Below, piece after piece: positions 53,401-58,934 of a stretch of DNA of 64,000 bases (positions within the stretch are counted from its first letter, which is position 1; each line of letters begins with the position of its first letter). The position numbers were made by a program, and so were the translations under genes. Under the pieces are notes generated by a model. It did no database searches. It was not told where the DNA came from and was given only the letters and a program-made list of their open reading frames with translations. The DNA comes from Fibrobacterota bacterium (lineage in GTDB: Bacteria > Fibrobacterota > Chitinivibrionia > Chitinivibrionales > Chitinispirillaceae): NCBI GenBank assembly GCA_023436205.1, contig JAEZKC010000045.1:1-64000 (forward strand), written 5' to 3'.

Positions 53401-56400
53401 GGCAGATGCAAACAGTGCCTTCAATCTCGGACTTGATCACTTCGGACTTGCCGATCTGCATGTCAATGAGCCGGTGACCGATCTGAACGTGGCAGCTACC
53501 ACCATCAGGCTGGTCTCTTCTCAGGGTGGTATCGGTGCTCTTACCGATGCTATCGAAATTGATGTATACGGAGAACGCACCGGCCGCATATTTGCCGATG
53601 CAAGAGAAGATATTTCCATTGAGGAAATCGTGGGCAGCATGAATGTCGGAACAGTTCTGTCAAGTGATGGAACAATCGCACTTAGCACTCGCGATACTGC
53701 CTCAGCCGGAGAAAACATTTATCTCGATGCTCAATCCACTGTAAGGGCACTTAAGGGCGATGTTCACCTTCGTTCCGGAGATAGTCTGTATCATCTGTCT
53801 GGCGCAGTCATAATCGCCGGAAAAACAATCTTCATCTACGGTGACTTTGGCAATGCCGATCCTGGAATCGGTTCGGAAATCGTGATCAAGGGAACCATTG
53901 CTGCCGGATTGATTCGAATAACCGGTGAAGATGACAACGATACCATTCTGCTTGATGTTCGCGACAATGATACGGTGAGCGGCCGAGTCGAGGTATTCGG
54001 CGGTAAGGGTGATGATACAATTACAGCCCTCAAGCTCGATACTGACCAGATTCATCTCTACGGTGAAGATGATAATGACACTATTCTTGCAGACAGCATG
54101 ACCAATCGAATTCACGCCTATGGAGGAGCCGGGAATGATCTTATCCGCGGCGGTCAGGATGGCGATATAATTTTCGGTGGTGACGGGGATGACGACATTA
54201 CCGGAGCCGGCGGGACTGATTTCATCTTCGGTGATGGCGGGCAAATGATCGATGATCTTCTGCTTGCCGCTTCGGATAAAGATGGTACTGGTAAAGATAC
54301 GATCGATGGTGGAGTTGGGGCAGATGTCATTATTGGTGATAATGGTCGAATCATTGTGTCCGGTCTTTATACTGGTGAAAACACTGTTAAAAACCTGTTG
54401 AACATTTCCAATACGCAGGCGCCTCTTGGAGACAATGACAGTATTACTGCCGGATCGGGAGATGATTACGTTCTTGGCGGTCTGGGATCCGATTTACTCG
54501 ATGGTGGTGATCATGATGATACCATTCTGGGGGATACGGGTTCGATCTCCTTTGAATCTGTTGATGGAATCAGTCATATAAGCATCATTGACAGTACGAA
54601 TCAGATTGCGGGTGGAGATGACATCATTATCGGTAGCACAGGTGTAGAAAGAATCGTAGGCGGTGCCGGTAAAGATGATATTAACACCGGCAGTGACAAC
54701 GGAAGTGATGTCGTTCTTGGTGATACAGGCAGAGTTGAGTTTGACATTGTTGAAGGCAGATCTGTAGTAAGCAGAATAAACACTGTTGGAGAGATCGCTG
54801 GCTCTGATGACCGTATCTACACCGGTTCCGGATCTGATGTGGTTGTCGGTGGTGAAGGCGCCGATCTCATTAATGCCGGTGAGGGTAGCAACAGTATCGT
54901 AATAGGTGATAACGGTGAGGTGGCTTTTGAGAACCCTGATCTTGACAATCACCTGGTAGACCATGTGACCGCCACCGATATCGGAATCGGCGGAAACGAT
55001 ACTATCCTTACTGGTTCTGCGGCAGACATCGTTCTGGGTGGTATGGGGTCAGACGAGATTCGTACTGGTTTGGGTGAGGATATTATCCTTGGTGATAACG
55101 GTACTGTTCAATATTCAAAGGGTCTTCTCGACATAATTTACACGTCCGACAACTTCGCCGGTGGAAATGATCTGATTGTTTGTGGAAACGACAACAAGAT
55201 TATCCTGGGTGGATACGGTGATGACAGCATTACATCACTTAATGGCGATGACGTGATCTTCGGAGACGGTGGTTATGTTGATTTTGATCGCGGTGTGATT
55301 ACAGAGGCCAACGGAAACGGAGTCAAATACGGCGGTAACGACAAGATTGACGCGGGTGTGGGCCTTAACTCAGTAATAGGTGGTTTGGGTGATGATGTTA
55401 TCACAACCGGAATAGATCGTACTCTTGACACTGCAGATATTCGGGATATCTACTCCAATGAAAATGATGTGGTGATCGGAGATAACGGTCGACGCACTTT
55501 CAACGGAACTGGTGTACAGGTTGACGAGCTTGCGGGAGCGACTCTGAGTTTTAATTTCCAGGGTCAGGCCTCCAAGGGAATCGATGCCGGTAAACTGGCG
55601 GGTGCTCCCGAAAGTAAGGTTGCCAACTGGAACAATATCCAGAGTTACGGCCCGGGAACTTTCGGTAATGATCCCAAAGAGATTATCTTTACGGATAAGG
55701 GTCAGAGGATGGAGGGGCTCAATCTCTCCTGGGGCGGTAAGGAGAAGCACCGTACTGATTCTATCGAATTGCACAATTACCAGATGGAGAATTACAATCC
55801 TGAAGCGATCATAGACCCTCTCACTGGTCAGCTTTCTTCTGGAGACGGTTATCTGTTTGCCGGTGGTATCAGAACTTCTGCTCCCAATACTCAGCGTGAG
55901 AACAAGCTGGAACTGGAGATGGATGGCCTTAACAAGTACTTTAAAGAGTACTCTGTAATTGTCTACCTCGATGCTCCCAACAGTGTGTCTTCACTAATTC
56001 AGAATCCATGGGATTCTACACTTGGAAGTCAGCTCGGTAGAGGTGAATCGATTCGCAAAATCAGTATCGACAGCGCAGATAAGAAGGATTCCTTCTTCAT
56101 CGATGATGCTGCGGACGCGAACAACCCTGCCTACAACACATTCAACGGTAATTACATTAAGGCAACAGCAAAGGATGCCCTGAGTGCCTTCGGCAAATAT
56201 GCAAACTATGTGGTGTTTGAGGGATTAACTGATGATCGGTTTGTAATAACTATCACCGATGGTGTGCTCAATATCAACTTTAACGGACGTGATCTGCCCT
56301 CCATTGCAGGCATACAGATTGTGGGCACCTTCCATCCTGTTGACAATATTGAATCCTCACCTAGTGAAACGGGTGGAAACGACACCATTTCAACTTCCGG

Positions 56401-58732
56401 TGGTGATGATATAGTGATCGGAGGCGTGGGCTCAGATTCCATTGCTACTTTCGGAGATATCCGCGACGGAATCGATGATGCAGACACGGTGATCGGAGAC
56501 AATGGATCTGCCACTGTGATGTACCGCTCTGGTTGGCTTTCTCAGAACGAGGCTGGCGAATGGATTGCCACAGATCTCTCTCCTGAAATTGTCAATGCCC
56601 GTTCCGCAGACATGTTCCCGGAAATCAGCATACCTGAAATCGAGTTCAATGATCTGATCTTTACCGGTAATGGAAATGATGTAGTTATCGGTGGTGAAGG
56701 TCAGGACAGGGTCAATACTCAAAGACAGGATGAAATCGCTTCTGATATCTGGAAAGAGAATAGTGCTGCTCCGGAAGCAATGCGTCAGGAGAATCTTGCC
56801 TCACTGCAGAATCTTGAGACTCAGGATGTGACAGTGCTGAGCTTGAACTTCTCCTATTCATACAATGACCCATCTAAAAATGATAGTGACCTCAAGGTGG
56901 ACCCCAATGAGTATGCTGGAGTTGTGGCTGCCAGGAACTGGAACAATGTTAATTTGCAGGATCAGCTTAGTCCACTTCAGTATCCTAATCCTTATACAAA
57001 CAGCCAGTTTTTCCTGGATGATGGTTCTGTCGCGTCTGGACTTAATCTGAATATGCAGACAAGGGAATTCTGGGGAGGTAACCCGGTATCAATCCAGGCG
57101 GACCGTTCCAATGGTCACGATCAGATCGATCCTGATTCGGAGAACTCAAAGCTGTTCGAGAGTTCCCTGTGGGCACAGAAGCAGCAGCAGATCGAGATCA
57201 ACATCAACAATATTGGTGATCAGACCGGTTTTGATGTCTATGATGTGTATGTGTATATCGATGGTGACAATGAGAGAACTGAGGATGATAATTATGTTTA
57301 CGAGGTTGCCGGCGGTGACATTTACAACAATCAGATGAGTGCCTATTATCTGAACGATTGGCGTGGAAATACATTCAATGGGGAATTCAAGGAAGTGACT
57401 GCCACAAGCTATATCCCTGCAAATAATGGCATCGTTCCAAATATGGATATGGTCGGCAATTATGTAGTGTTCAGGAATGTGACAGCGAAGGACTTCGCCA
57501 TACGGATTAAAAATGTTAGTGTGGGCGATCAGTTCCCGCTCAATATGCCAAGCATTGCAGGTGTGCAGATTGTTTCCGGTGCCGGCCGCAGTAAAGTGGC
57601 TCTTAACAGTGAATCAGGTAATGTTGCTCGCAATGGTGATTACGATAAGGATGTGGTTCTGGGTGATAACGGAAAAGTTAACTATACGATTGCAGTTCCA
57701 TATGGTACAAATGACAATCTGGCTATCGCTCAGAATAAGGCGTATGAAGTTGTTTCAGATGACAGAATATATGCCGGTAGAGCCAAGTCGAGTCAGTCTG
57801 ATTTTATTGTCACGGGCAGAAATCAGGACCTGGTGATCGGAGGTAACGGCAGTGATGCCATTGATTCCGGCTCGGGCCATGATGTGGTAATCGGAGATAA
57901 TGCCAAGATTCAGATGGTGGACTATAATCCGATTGGATTGAGAATGCCGGCAAATCTCAAGATTCTGGATGCCACTTCCTTTGATTCGGAAGCCTATATG
58001 GGAAAACCGGGGACCTCAGCTGATCAGATCAAGGCAAAGATCGATTCTGGTTTGGTGAAGGGGATAAAAATGGTTTCCTCTGAACAGGGCGGAAGTGATG
58101 TTGTTGACGGTGGCAGGGACAATGACCTGCTTCTAGGCCAGGAGAGCAACGATGTCCTGATCGGAAATGAAGGTGATGATGTGATTTATGATAAAGTCGG
58201 TAGTAACAAAGTGAAGGACAAAGCTTACACATCACCAGCTGATTACAGGGCTGATGTTGGTGATGTGATTTCTCAACTGGATGAAAACGGTGTCAAAGTG
58301 ATGGAAGAGTTTATCGGCAATGACTTCGGAAAGACCACCATGACTGGGGCAATTACACAGGGGCTTGGAAGTGGAACTTCTGACCCGGGCTCAGGCAGCA
58401 GCATTACCTGCGATTTGTCAAACCTGCAGGATGCTGTCTTGACCTTGCAGGCTGGAGATACGGTTACTTTGACATCAAGTAACTGGCCCGGTAAAGACAA
58501 TCCATACTGGAATCCCAATATTGCCTTGGAATTCAACGGTAACGGGACGCCTATTCCGAATCTGGAATTGACATGGATTGTTTCAGGTAATACTCAGAAG
58601 GCAACAATTGCTGCAGGATCCTGGTATACAAGAGTGAATGAGATTCCGGATAGTCCAAATAGTATTGGTGTCTATTCCATTACTTTGAAAGCATTGACTG
58701 CTGGCAGCTTTAGAGTTAAGCTGACTGCATAG
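35429..58732 (+). CDS. giant LEPR-XLL/RTX surface protein with LAS-peptidase-like domain
   Basis: One uninterrupted 7767-codon frame (AGGAG before ATG 35429). In order: a basic N-terminus with a LEPR-XLL-like motif (MVIENLEQRLLLAGDD); a peptidoglycan-binding-like segment (about 550-665, IKVKQRLKFLGMP); a LAS/M15-like set H772-x6-D779 (HESGLSID) and H833-x-H835 (DHFHVD); a second peptidoglycan-binding-like segment (about 1000-1075, ILTKARLNYLGF, IKNFQKVF, SPDGNI); beta-rich repeats (about 1250-2200); adhesin repeats of about 54 residues (about 2280-4270); two CBM5/12-like motifs (about 4640-4735); filamentous-haemagglutinin-like strands (about 5500-6100); RTX calcium-binding repeats (about 6180-7590, GGDGDDDITGAGGTDFIFGD) interrupted by two copies of a 240-residue module; and an unknown 120-residue C-terminus. 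An exported adhesin or surface-layer-like role is inferred. No Por-type C-terminal domain and no type I secretion genes are present. Confidence 0.9.
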   Translation: MAKRKNKKNRMVIENLEQRLLLAGDDALSNVANTTDPWTFGTATTVLNMSGHYEIANVTTEASLNRILTVEMNNAGGEAGTASGWDLLRVNKVNITAKNAGSYSVSNGSLVHDAAGRYTIRLKSIGTLNTEGTQANPQTFDPMKSYRWKVLEMNSATATDVIQINGQNVSATNKFDASVFVVDTADFKINGTHSNRNVTGDLEDEDDGGLDILFGGRFTVELGEDNRSLYVNYISPIQPESTEVLAVSAGDELLWNINDVNNNRQTLTDGSSGELNRVAYNSFFSTEYEQFGHDQYAGINFSGISTATAENPYTIRTRTLASSKNALTLYGAGSFGALHNFDFSQPHSWKIAGTVSNLTVRSANNTSADANVNMTNELNSLISEGKIVLDTSNFIGVNMGTLSDELSLAVQDGSLVLKYTPKFSVTSEANFRTSSTVNLATKTGDVIELDLTQFFAQGATGFTVVTSTDVTGSNNLYSKSGEFKLIQSGTNLYFAPYITEEIATSLQQQTDRGFFGITEFKVRATEGTTPVEKVIKVRVDPGFGRLYLESSIGHNGANKTGDTIKVKQRLKFLGMPVSNAAFNQTSTGINGPTLNHNKHALTDYTSISVDGVNPGNYDVDSKFYQALCMFNAIVQAHHDSISDPSYSIPDSTQGVYTYDDYNFGGSFQNYVIKKIDPNNVSDKLYQWLSSTNAPFWMEVVDPDLNISGERGEFYYSTMGSTYGGPDTMQSERFGTNWIANAIYSSTKQLDGIMRVTGLSLINGGDSSFHKNHESGLSIDISTGDTVEDEKKTRILDAFGAFSGKIGHKLLAGDNYIQNSAYSSIHRFNDKNDHFHVDITIPIINDMFWRLEEKAFYELKSFQSEYIIHRKTNYKKLQGADSYRLHSINGKVLTQAQQTSFSANNELAFAGGTLKVISQADFQSTGRFYFSNLENSASNVEIVFEVTDIDPHLTSTNAQAKNFKYLTTVVLERNAKAPVSMPQPSKSVGATVPSNDPENEDVDVILTKARLNYLGFRDNQNNELVLNATEDASFIEAIKNFQKVFLKNPQTSPDGNITKTKGVWGGSGKMLWDLNSPRIIEVDGITAANGNVTSNYVKGFVDSVDQTSWNVVGYSTTSFLEETSELNAAINGKCTFKVSANSGQLANAVNAYFTADAQTAATHAGSAVTIRKVYVNSSVTAASITSNASLKAKIVQSADVAVGEFIVDLTVSNLNIAPTYEVTVAAEGVMQLLENEMPYFMEDLPGTGVLPQIGGGPTNWFDTLWYYENPTPLDPGLFKTFSTSADGSEEFSVSNIFDFSSSLSSYLTQAKELGGATYEGMANAIKERLDSVLSIFENSGAMVDVFFDNTTQELVFDIDIDVLKSVSTNFDFGLLSDSFKGSKIPIGLDINFAAHFSFGLQLADLLNGNSDSISLDDTFLRIEKLGIFGSISYGGDGYENQTTDDTQSGGLNIGSISLHSKLDTLSLEIGTQWNIRDESGATTVSFQDIVNKTVNWYNDSTAKLNGALLLTMDGDNVSGSATLSLTDDDLFESGNTNFTIDGQITVDSLNIGDGLLALGTTKLSFNSATKTITLESASAKLKVGDDLLTIDLEDSDDADSYAAIGTYNYDTGDFNLNLDLWDLNVKGVVSASGQGLVFSFSENSEVSGREIVGFENIDDLTIVPLNKTLDFAGVDTTVNGQTVKRALSIRDNGFQFAQVSMALTESLEIGSGLLSISNPTLIFENIIYTKDAAGVTGKIKIDTTAASVDMGGAIKLNIVDGSDTNTVALSGSYDLASKKFELNADTTTLDVGNGIITSTIQGLVVSHFFGDDGADPNEEVLSVSGNIDLTVKLSDTLSKTVTVAAQQMVVNGQNKTRSLSLTGNTFALGNASLILTDSINIGSFSIANPKLVLQNFMYNRATDEYAGKLGLAAESAGFSGNSYVDLTISKTTGDAIEVLYDLKEGGVTGTIDRVDFSVKGSDGKAVFLANASNIVFTVKDGNTSLDMSNVNATFPDLSLPIQSLGKVRISDGTVVVTHKGVDYDLSDGDDVVELLKVLGEGLLGGDDDVILTQDSVSKILTLKDRSSGTVRETYDLASIGDILTIDMGIGVDRVSIDSNIDMGGKDLSIVSEYITVSNKEIKNVDELIFNADSQFDISAIDMIGLLMEAFKVDLNGTSTTVDINYDSLINRLLGRAEAVVGVSGSNISARKVSFTANVNVFGERTGLLPVDFENEGGDATKFKLPGLTTALASVQAKALVNVLNSVITTGEDFLISSNTTINVKNTAVAEAQEDGEENDDDSTSYDAVVALAIVNSRSIASVSGTSQLNITGNITINASNNTTVENTATGLPAGSGKAYGGSVGILYLNKETEATIGSDVSFTRNPASVELTADSVSTVTNNVTAASGGAKKNNDNNQKTMQDNGGETGSGKVNVAGAAAITIVNDATRATANLKTVQTTTGDLAVNANSKNTITTKADGSTVSDSDSDSKVGVGVAVALNVVNADSTASVANISAGSVTVGAVNDTTVSAESIAGAGGNNVGIAGSVAVNTIDQNTSASGTSSINVSGGELSFKSESKLNATAKALPKDTGATGEKVGIGASFALNDLNVDTVATDKGSTITGNVSALKIDADSAITAHSETKAGSSATGGSGVAISPSVAVTVVQSDTKADHNAVSTPSITGDVAVTSDSSVTAVTKAGASADGKVAIGASIGVAVIKANNEAELGSSVTSGGKVDVTATNKMNSLVDVEATPRSGDGDKDKKSDEEANKQLSITRLSPTDKQSANADSTTSNQNSAASSEGGSNSNRVGVSAAVGVNVVTSHNRAEVVNDADITASGDVSIMAKEDVDVVTQAVALSFNKETDSGAKFGAGVGLNVVNKTNTASVSGDIIGNNVVVSAETVDSNKSAVLAVAAAAGMGDGVSVSVTAGVNVVNSTTSATVDSQSQIESSGNSTVSAKNDTNIQTLVLAAGVSQNSAGIGAAVAVNVLNSDVNANIAGDADATGNVTVSAVNNVASQGHKFKVFSEPVMGQQNVDIELSGMTAVAAAGGASQGSAGVAGSFIINAYDLNTEAVIDKGAVISSDGDVAVSSVSNTDLKNITGTIGASAGSAGVGAGCEVTILNKNTSAVIRNSSTGTGTDLSAGGNVSVTADSDESMLSVVAGLAAADSVAVGVSASVLVVNTTTEAVVEDVTQTGESIRINSKDLSLKASDNFDLTQIVAGVSASGSAAVGGGAAVLVHNDDVKARIGDNTTARATGSVLVDAESSEKMVQVVANIAASGSAAVSGAALVTNLDENTEASIGKSSVDANGAVTVAASDETGQIGVVGTVAASGGAGVGLGGNVVVMNKNTTAQIDSGAVLRSRASNIIIAADSAEKEIAITAGVAAGNVGVGLNASVTTANVTTNAIIGNGARVLANDTVSVSAHDDLDIDKVTAGVAAGSAGVGMAASVTVINQNTNAIIDDSAVVTGLGIGAGVAVNHGRFGTLNTTPASSATDGSTTTPLSVEGYKDTKSAIDFDTMAGTAEVAPVSVDKDNESAAASDHDEAVAGVATKNTGRTVKGVAVTSSNNTDIVDVAAGIGAGAVGVSLNAGVMVIDNSSQAVIDNGAQINTLNKSSAASDQAVTIAAGNNLNYTAVTASIAGGAVGIAPAANVAIAKLTTRADVNNNAVVEARTGGVQIAAESNERLLGVSFGGAGGVVGIGGSVQVIRVDNNTGASIGNGARITTTGDLSITAIDSVKTTTFSGGVAGGLVGIGATVGVLTVYKNTSVVIDGDINARDVNALAQNNDFLFQIAIAGGAGLVGVGGAISIMIYDADTNMEIGINADIDATGTISIKSHSISRVKSFTLGVAGGYVGVGGAVSVGKIANNTNVTIEGNLTADEDINITADSNVDLKALTIAGAGGAVAVSAGVASWSIGGSAGTSANGKDALEDPDYPDAERPDDDANNKASQSTSQTVELLNKKQNSSSNVAPKSTNDQDRDNISAATGKVSSSNTSRTPQTTSGTNVNILSTADITAGQDINVTADGDVDVEEMTPSITGGAIAVGGAINILNIDTDVKANVGGVLRSGEDTIIVSRLNENVEMTAIGGEGGLVAVGAAVIVANDDSSVRTTILATGSNPRNTSISGRNVSISSIRNIESFEAEIIKPAVGAIVVGGSFIKTDIADAGAETRIGSGARVSATQDLVVYSDAEETVTNHIVPVAIGVGAFNGVKSEINVVNSAKVNVESLTTLTGDTVIINAYGDHTDRASINSLGIGGVNAGVFLSKITNTSDANVVMGATSITGSTIKIGTSNNFDRKSYNKTVRPEHTTINGDSFSAVGVDVHKSEVSLGTGSSNRFSSDVTITGNAKINAVKSVISSGSPKVSILAQTNIYLYEKSHAESASLLGNVASVTSNVNLWTSSTINITKDAISGKAAEINNTSGQVSFATLTNAMVYNIAESHTKAILLTVSHAAAKTVMNVNNLITLQDANVKANEVYIASGRVLGSSESLSGYVNMIQSNNFAQGFATGTVGIPTVKSENSSTVTNGINITGLSEVKSFGNVTLSAEAGKNLFWSEYEVWSGNVTIIPISDFEGEFKVLTPQTSITIGSQAKVSAGVDNDQTALFLTNAQAQQAGLGTSDISELTAAQIANINALGLVTLNTNVPMSAVHLSCDIDVPIGVGSVVHHNGNYYKYQGILLGSCDFSDTSTWEVQDSDFIPPYFFYDAGTVTTKVALQINDYVRSNGSYYRYKKSRDLTTENYASSQWSVTADSADIAVAMESNIANEIKNTLKSSIILIKPKDMEMPQLSYVNYKNLLERRLRELDGWIVDHRNDSSALARYEAVRQMLNNQLAELPYEETRVLGHDGTYVTLRKQITNSLIASFEDIHASRGSVIVNLDGSDASVKSAVTAKRLTAGAGAAVTIRNGTPVSLDINNITMKSNSNLTIDPNNGDAVLLEGGGIYLNTVNIGSAGAASGGTVDIIQDAVSANLSFGGVSQPLLTDIFVRGTILNEAGKVTIINREGSINITGEIIAQEQEISSKTSVNINAPGFYTIGANPKVLTEDLWVDLARDGSKIDGFPGQSTTSDDDSNEGEKYTRYGGTVRAMGNITIIANHINVNGTVESGISDLKLTVARNTIYGIPYGNPVVVTQVNGGTITRVGAEVQYSVDNYKKSVEIDDIVTRSGNIILCGDLFNTNASGSNIKIAHGYANIQMVNTTEYSLIVNKIDTSRKNTGSVTLYDTMRDKRTIYRHDNGQITRDVYDVVYDTADQLYKYVKNDSESSTIEGNKTTYRPLDNLFLIWVEGQGAVETTTERWEKKSFNLTPGWTSWGDSLNDSIKKDGHLVSSETVKVGNVELKKSLSLHHLQPGDTDFNYLRSKGVFDESNQLAHKYYGEFSSVPEGEPQVYIAPPEHHGGGWMQEETWVTQIQTIKGSTEYYSHYLYGSNDINVDFSGGHSASDIKIESKGNVLLQGNVITPENSTMLVKSEGEVSIAENVIFSGVTPVIENVNRDITLNVVITDKPLNVSANGNITINAVAANGSTAPLIIGAVKSASGTVRINSATGVVAQDANSIVRGEKVYIHAANGTIGEETLALRVDSNILGKNAGGVTAYAKSNIYMTETDGAMRLIKYDPSWNGAQAAVHSINGNVTLATVSGSIINGFTGSQTASHVQGKKISLTSGGSGEVKDLQVGDHDSLYVNSASNVNLSSRGEFKIGSIASGEQVTLTADGDIIDLGTETSAVLAAKGLTIDSKKAVRGTTAGSAFDIQLGTGSELTIDSGLDSWVNQVAQNGVLRGTVIITDGLNVKSANSSGNINVSTEEGDLLVTRATGKNITLNAAGSILDATPDTTGIVANAETIGAVAGEGNVLLSAGGNIGQYDNFFDVKAIGNVTAVAAGNGYVQGIGSLSVMSAVSTGGDFVLRTTGDATIYSMTAVNGTVAVDANGSILNSRSDSGDAVSALTIVLNAQYGTIGSASRSFAVDSTNGTVTAEAAGTVYMTENQGVMNINSIKSFNSEVILSARDGMADANSAFNLGLDHFGLADLHVNEPVTDLNVAATTIRLVSSQGGIGALTDAIEIDVYGERTGRIFADAREDISIEEIVGSMNVGTVLSSDGTIALSTRDTASAGENIYLDAQSTVRALKGDVHLRSGDSLYHLSGAVIIAGKTIFIYGDFGNADPGIGSEIVIKGTIAAGLIRITGEDDNDTILLDVRDNDTVSGRVEVFGGKGDDTITALKLDTDQIHLYGEDDNDTILADSMTNRIHAYGGAGNDLIRGGQDGDIIFGGDGDDDITGAGGTDFIFGDGGQMIDDLLLAASDKDGTGKDTIDGGVGADVIIGDNGRIIVSGLYTGENTVKNLLNISNTQAPLGDNDSITAGSGDDYVLGGLGSDLLDGGDHDDTILGDTGSISFESVDGISHISIIDSTNQIAGGDDIIIGSTGVERIVGGAGKDDINTGSDNGSDVVLGDTGRVEFDIVEGRSVVSRINTVGEIAGSDDRIYTGSGSDVVVGGEGADLINAGEGSNSIVIGDNGEVAFENPDLDNHLVDHVTATDIGIGGNDTILTGSAADIVLGGMGSDEIRTGLGEDIILGDNGTVQYSKGLLDIIYTSDNFAGGNDLIVCGNDNKIILGGYGDDSITSLNGDDVIFGDGGYVDFDRGVITEANGNGVKYGGNDKIDAGVGLNSVIGGLGDDVITTGIDRTLDTADIRDIYSNENDVVIGDNGRRTFNGTGVQVDELAGATLSFNFQGQASKGIDAGKLAGAPESKVANWNNIQSYGPGTFGNDPKEIIFTDKGQRMEGLNLSWGGKEKHRTDSIELHNYQMENYNPEAIIDPLTGQLSSGDGYLFAGGIRTSAPNTQRENKLELEMDGLNKYFKEYSVIVYLDAPNSVSSLIQNPWDSTLGSQLGRGESIRKISIDSADKKDSFFIDDAADANNPAYNTFNGNYIKATAKDALSAFGKYANYVVFEGLTDDRFVITITDGVLNINFNGRDLPSIAGIQIVGTFHPVDNIESSPSETGGNDTISTSGGDDIVIGGVGSDSIATFGDIRDGIDDADTVIGDNGSATVMYRSGWLSQNEAGEWIATDLSPEIVNARSADMFPEISIPEIEFNDLIFTGNGNDVVIGGEGQDRVNTQRQDEIASDIWKENSAAPEAMRQENLASLQNLETQDVTVLSLNFSYSYNDPSKNDSDLKVDPNEYAGVVAARNWNNVNLQDQLSPLQYPNPYTNSQFFLDDGSVASGLNLNMQTREFWGGNPVSIQADRSNGHDQIDPDSENSKLFESSLWAQKQQQIEININNIGDQTGFDVYDVYVYIDGDNERTEDDNYVYEVAGGDIYNNQMSAYYLNDWRGNTFNGEFKEVTATSYIPANNGIVPNMDMVGNYVVFRNVTAKDFAIRIKNVSVGDQFPLNMPSIAGVQIVSGAGRSKVALNSESGNVARNGDYDKDVVLGDNGKVNYTIAVPYGTNDNLAIAQNKAYEVVSDDRIYAGRAKSSQSDFIVTGRNQDLVIGGNGSDAIDSGSGHDVVIGDNAKIQMVDYNPIGLRMPANLKILDATSFDSEAYMGKPGTSADQIKAKIDSGLVKGIKMVSSEQGGSDVVDGGRDNDLLLGQESNDVLIGNEGDDVIYDKVGSNKVKDKAYTSPADYRADVGDVISQLDENGVKVMEEFIGNDFGKTTMTGAITQGLGSGTSDPGSGSSITCDLSNLQDAVLTLQAGDTVTLTSSNWPGKDNPYWNPNIALEFNGNGTPIPNLELTWIVSGNTQKATIAAGSWYTRVNEIPDSPNSIGVYSITLKALTAGSFRVKLTA
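42280..48250 (+). repeat. adhesin repeat array of about 54 residues per unit
   Basis: Within the giant gene the unit G-VAAG-x-x-GVG-x-x-ASV-x-V-x-N-x-NT-x-A-x-I recurs dozens of times. Successive marker codons near 45200, 45359, 45523 and 45682 are 159-164 bases apart. Each unit is a glycine/alanine hydrophobic strand followed by an NxNTxAxI strand and a VxVxAxDxxxI strand, as in beta-helix or beta-solenoid adhesins. A linker rich in Ser, Thr, Asn and Asp (about 47130-47390) interrupts the array. Confidence 0.8.
53965..58200 (+). repeat. RTX-type calcium-binding repeat zone
   Basis: Nonapeptide-like GGxGxDxxx repeats (for example GGAGNDLIRGGQDGDIIFGG, GGLGSDLLDGGDHDDTILGD, GGEGADLINAGEGSN) recur with longer spacers carrying GDNGxVxF strands. 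In RTX proteins these fold into parallel beta rolls on binding Ca2+ outside the cell. The zone is split by the paired modules at about 55545-56330 and 56835-57580. Confidence 0.9.
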
Positions 58733-58751
58733 TCTTTCACTGAATATTTAT

Positions 58752-58780
58752 CCGGGTATAGCAGTTTTTGCTATACCCGG
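58752..58780 (+). terminator. terminator-like hairpin after the giant gene
   Basis: A perfect 12-bp stem, CCGGGTATAGCA (58752-58763) with TGCTATACCCGG (58769-58780) around a GTTTT loop, 19 bases after the stop. The tail is AT-rich (CAATATTTCTGATTTATTTT) without a pure T run. It may end or only attenuate transcription into the sapC cluster. Confidence 0.75.
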
Positions 58781-58934
58781 CAATATTTCTGATTTATTTT
58801 GATTTCAGCACATTTTGGTGTTTCGAGCATTAGTGGCAGTCGTATTTGTAAGCAGAGATCTTCAGGAAGTCTGATTTTATACCCCGGGTTTTTTGATCAA
58901 ATCCACAGTGCTAAAGGGATGAAGGAGTTTTTTC

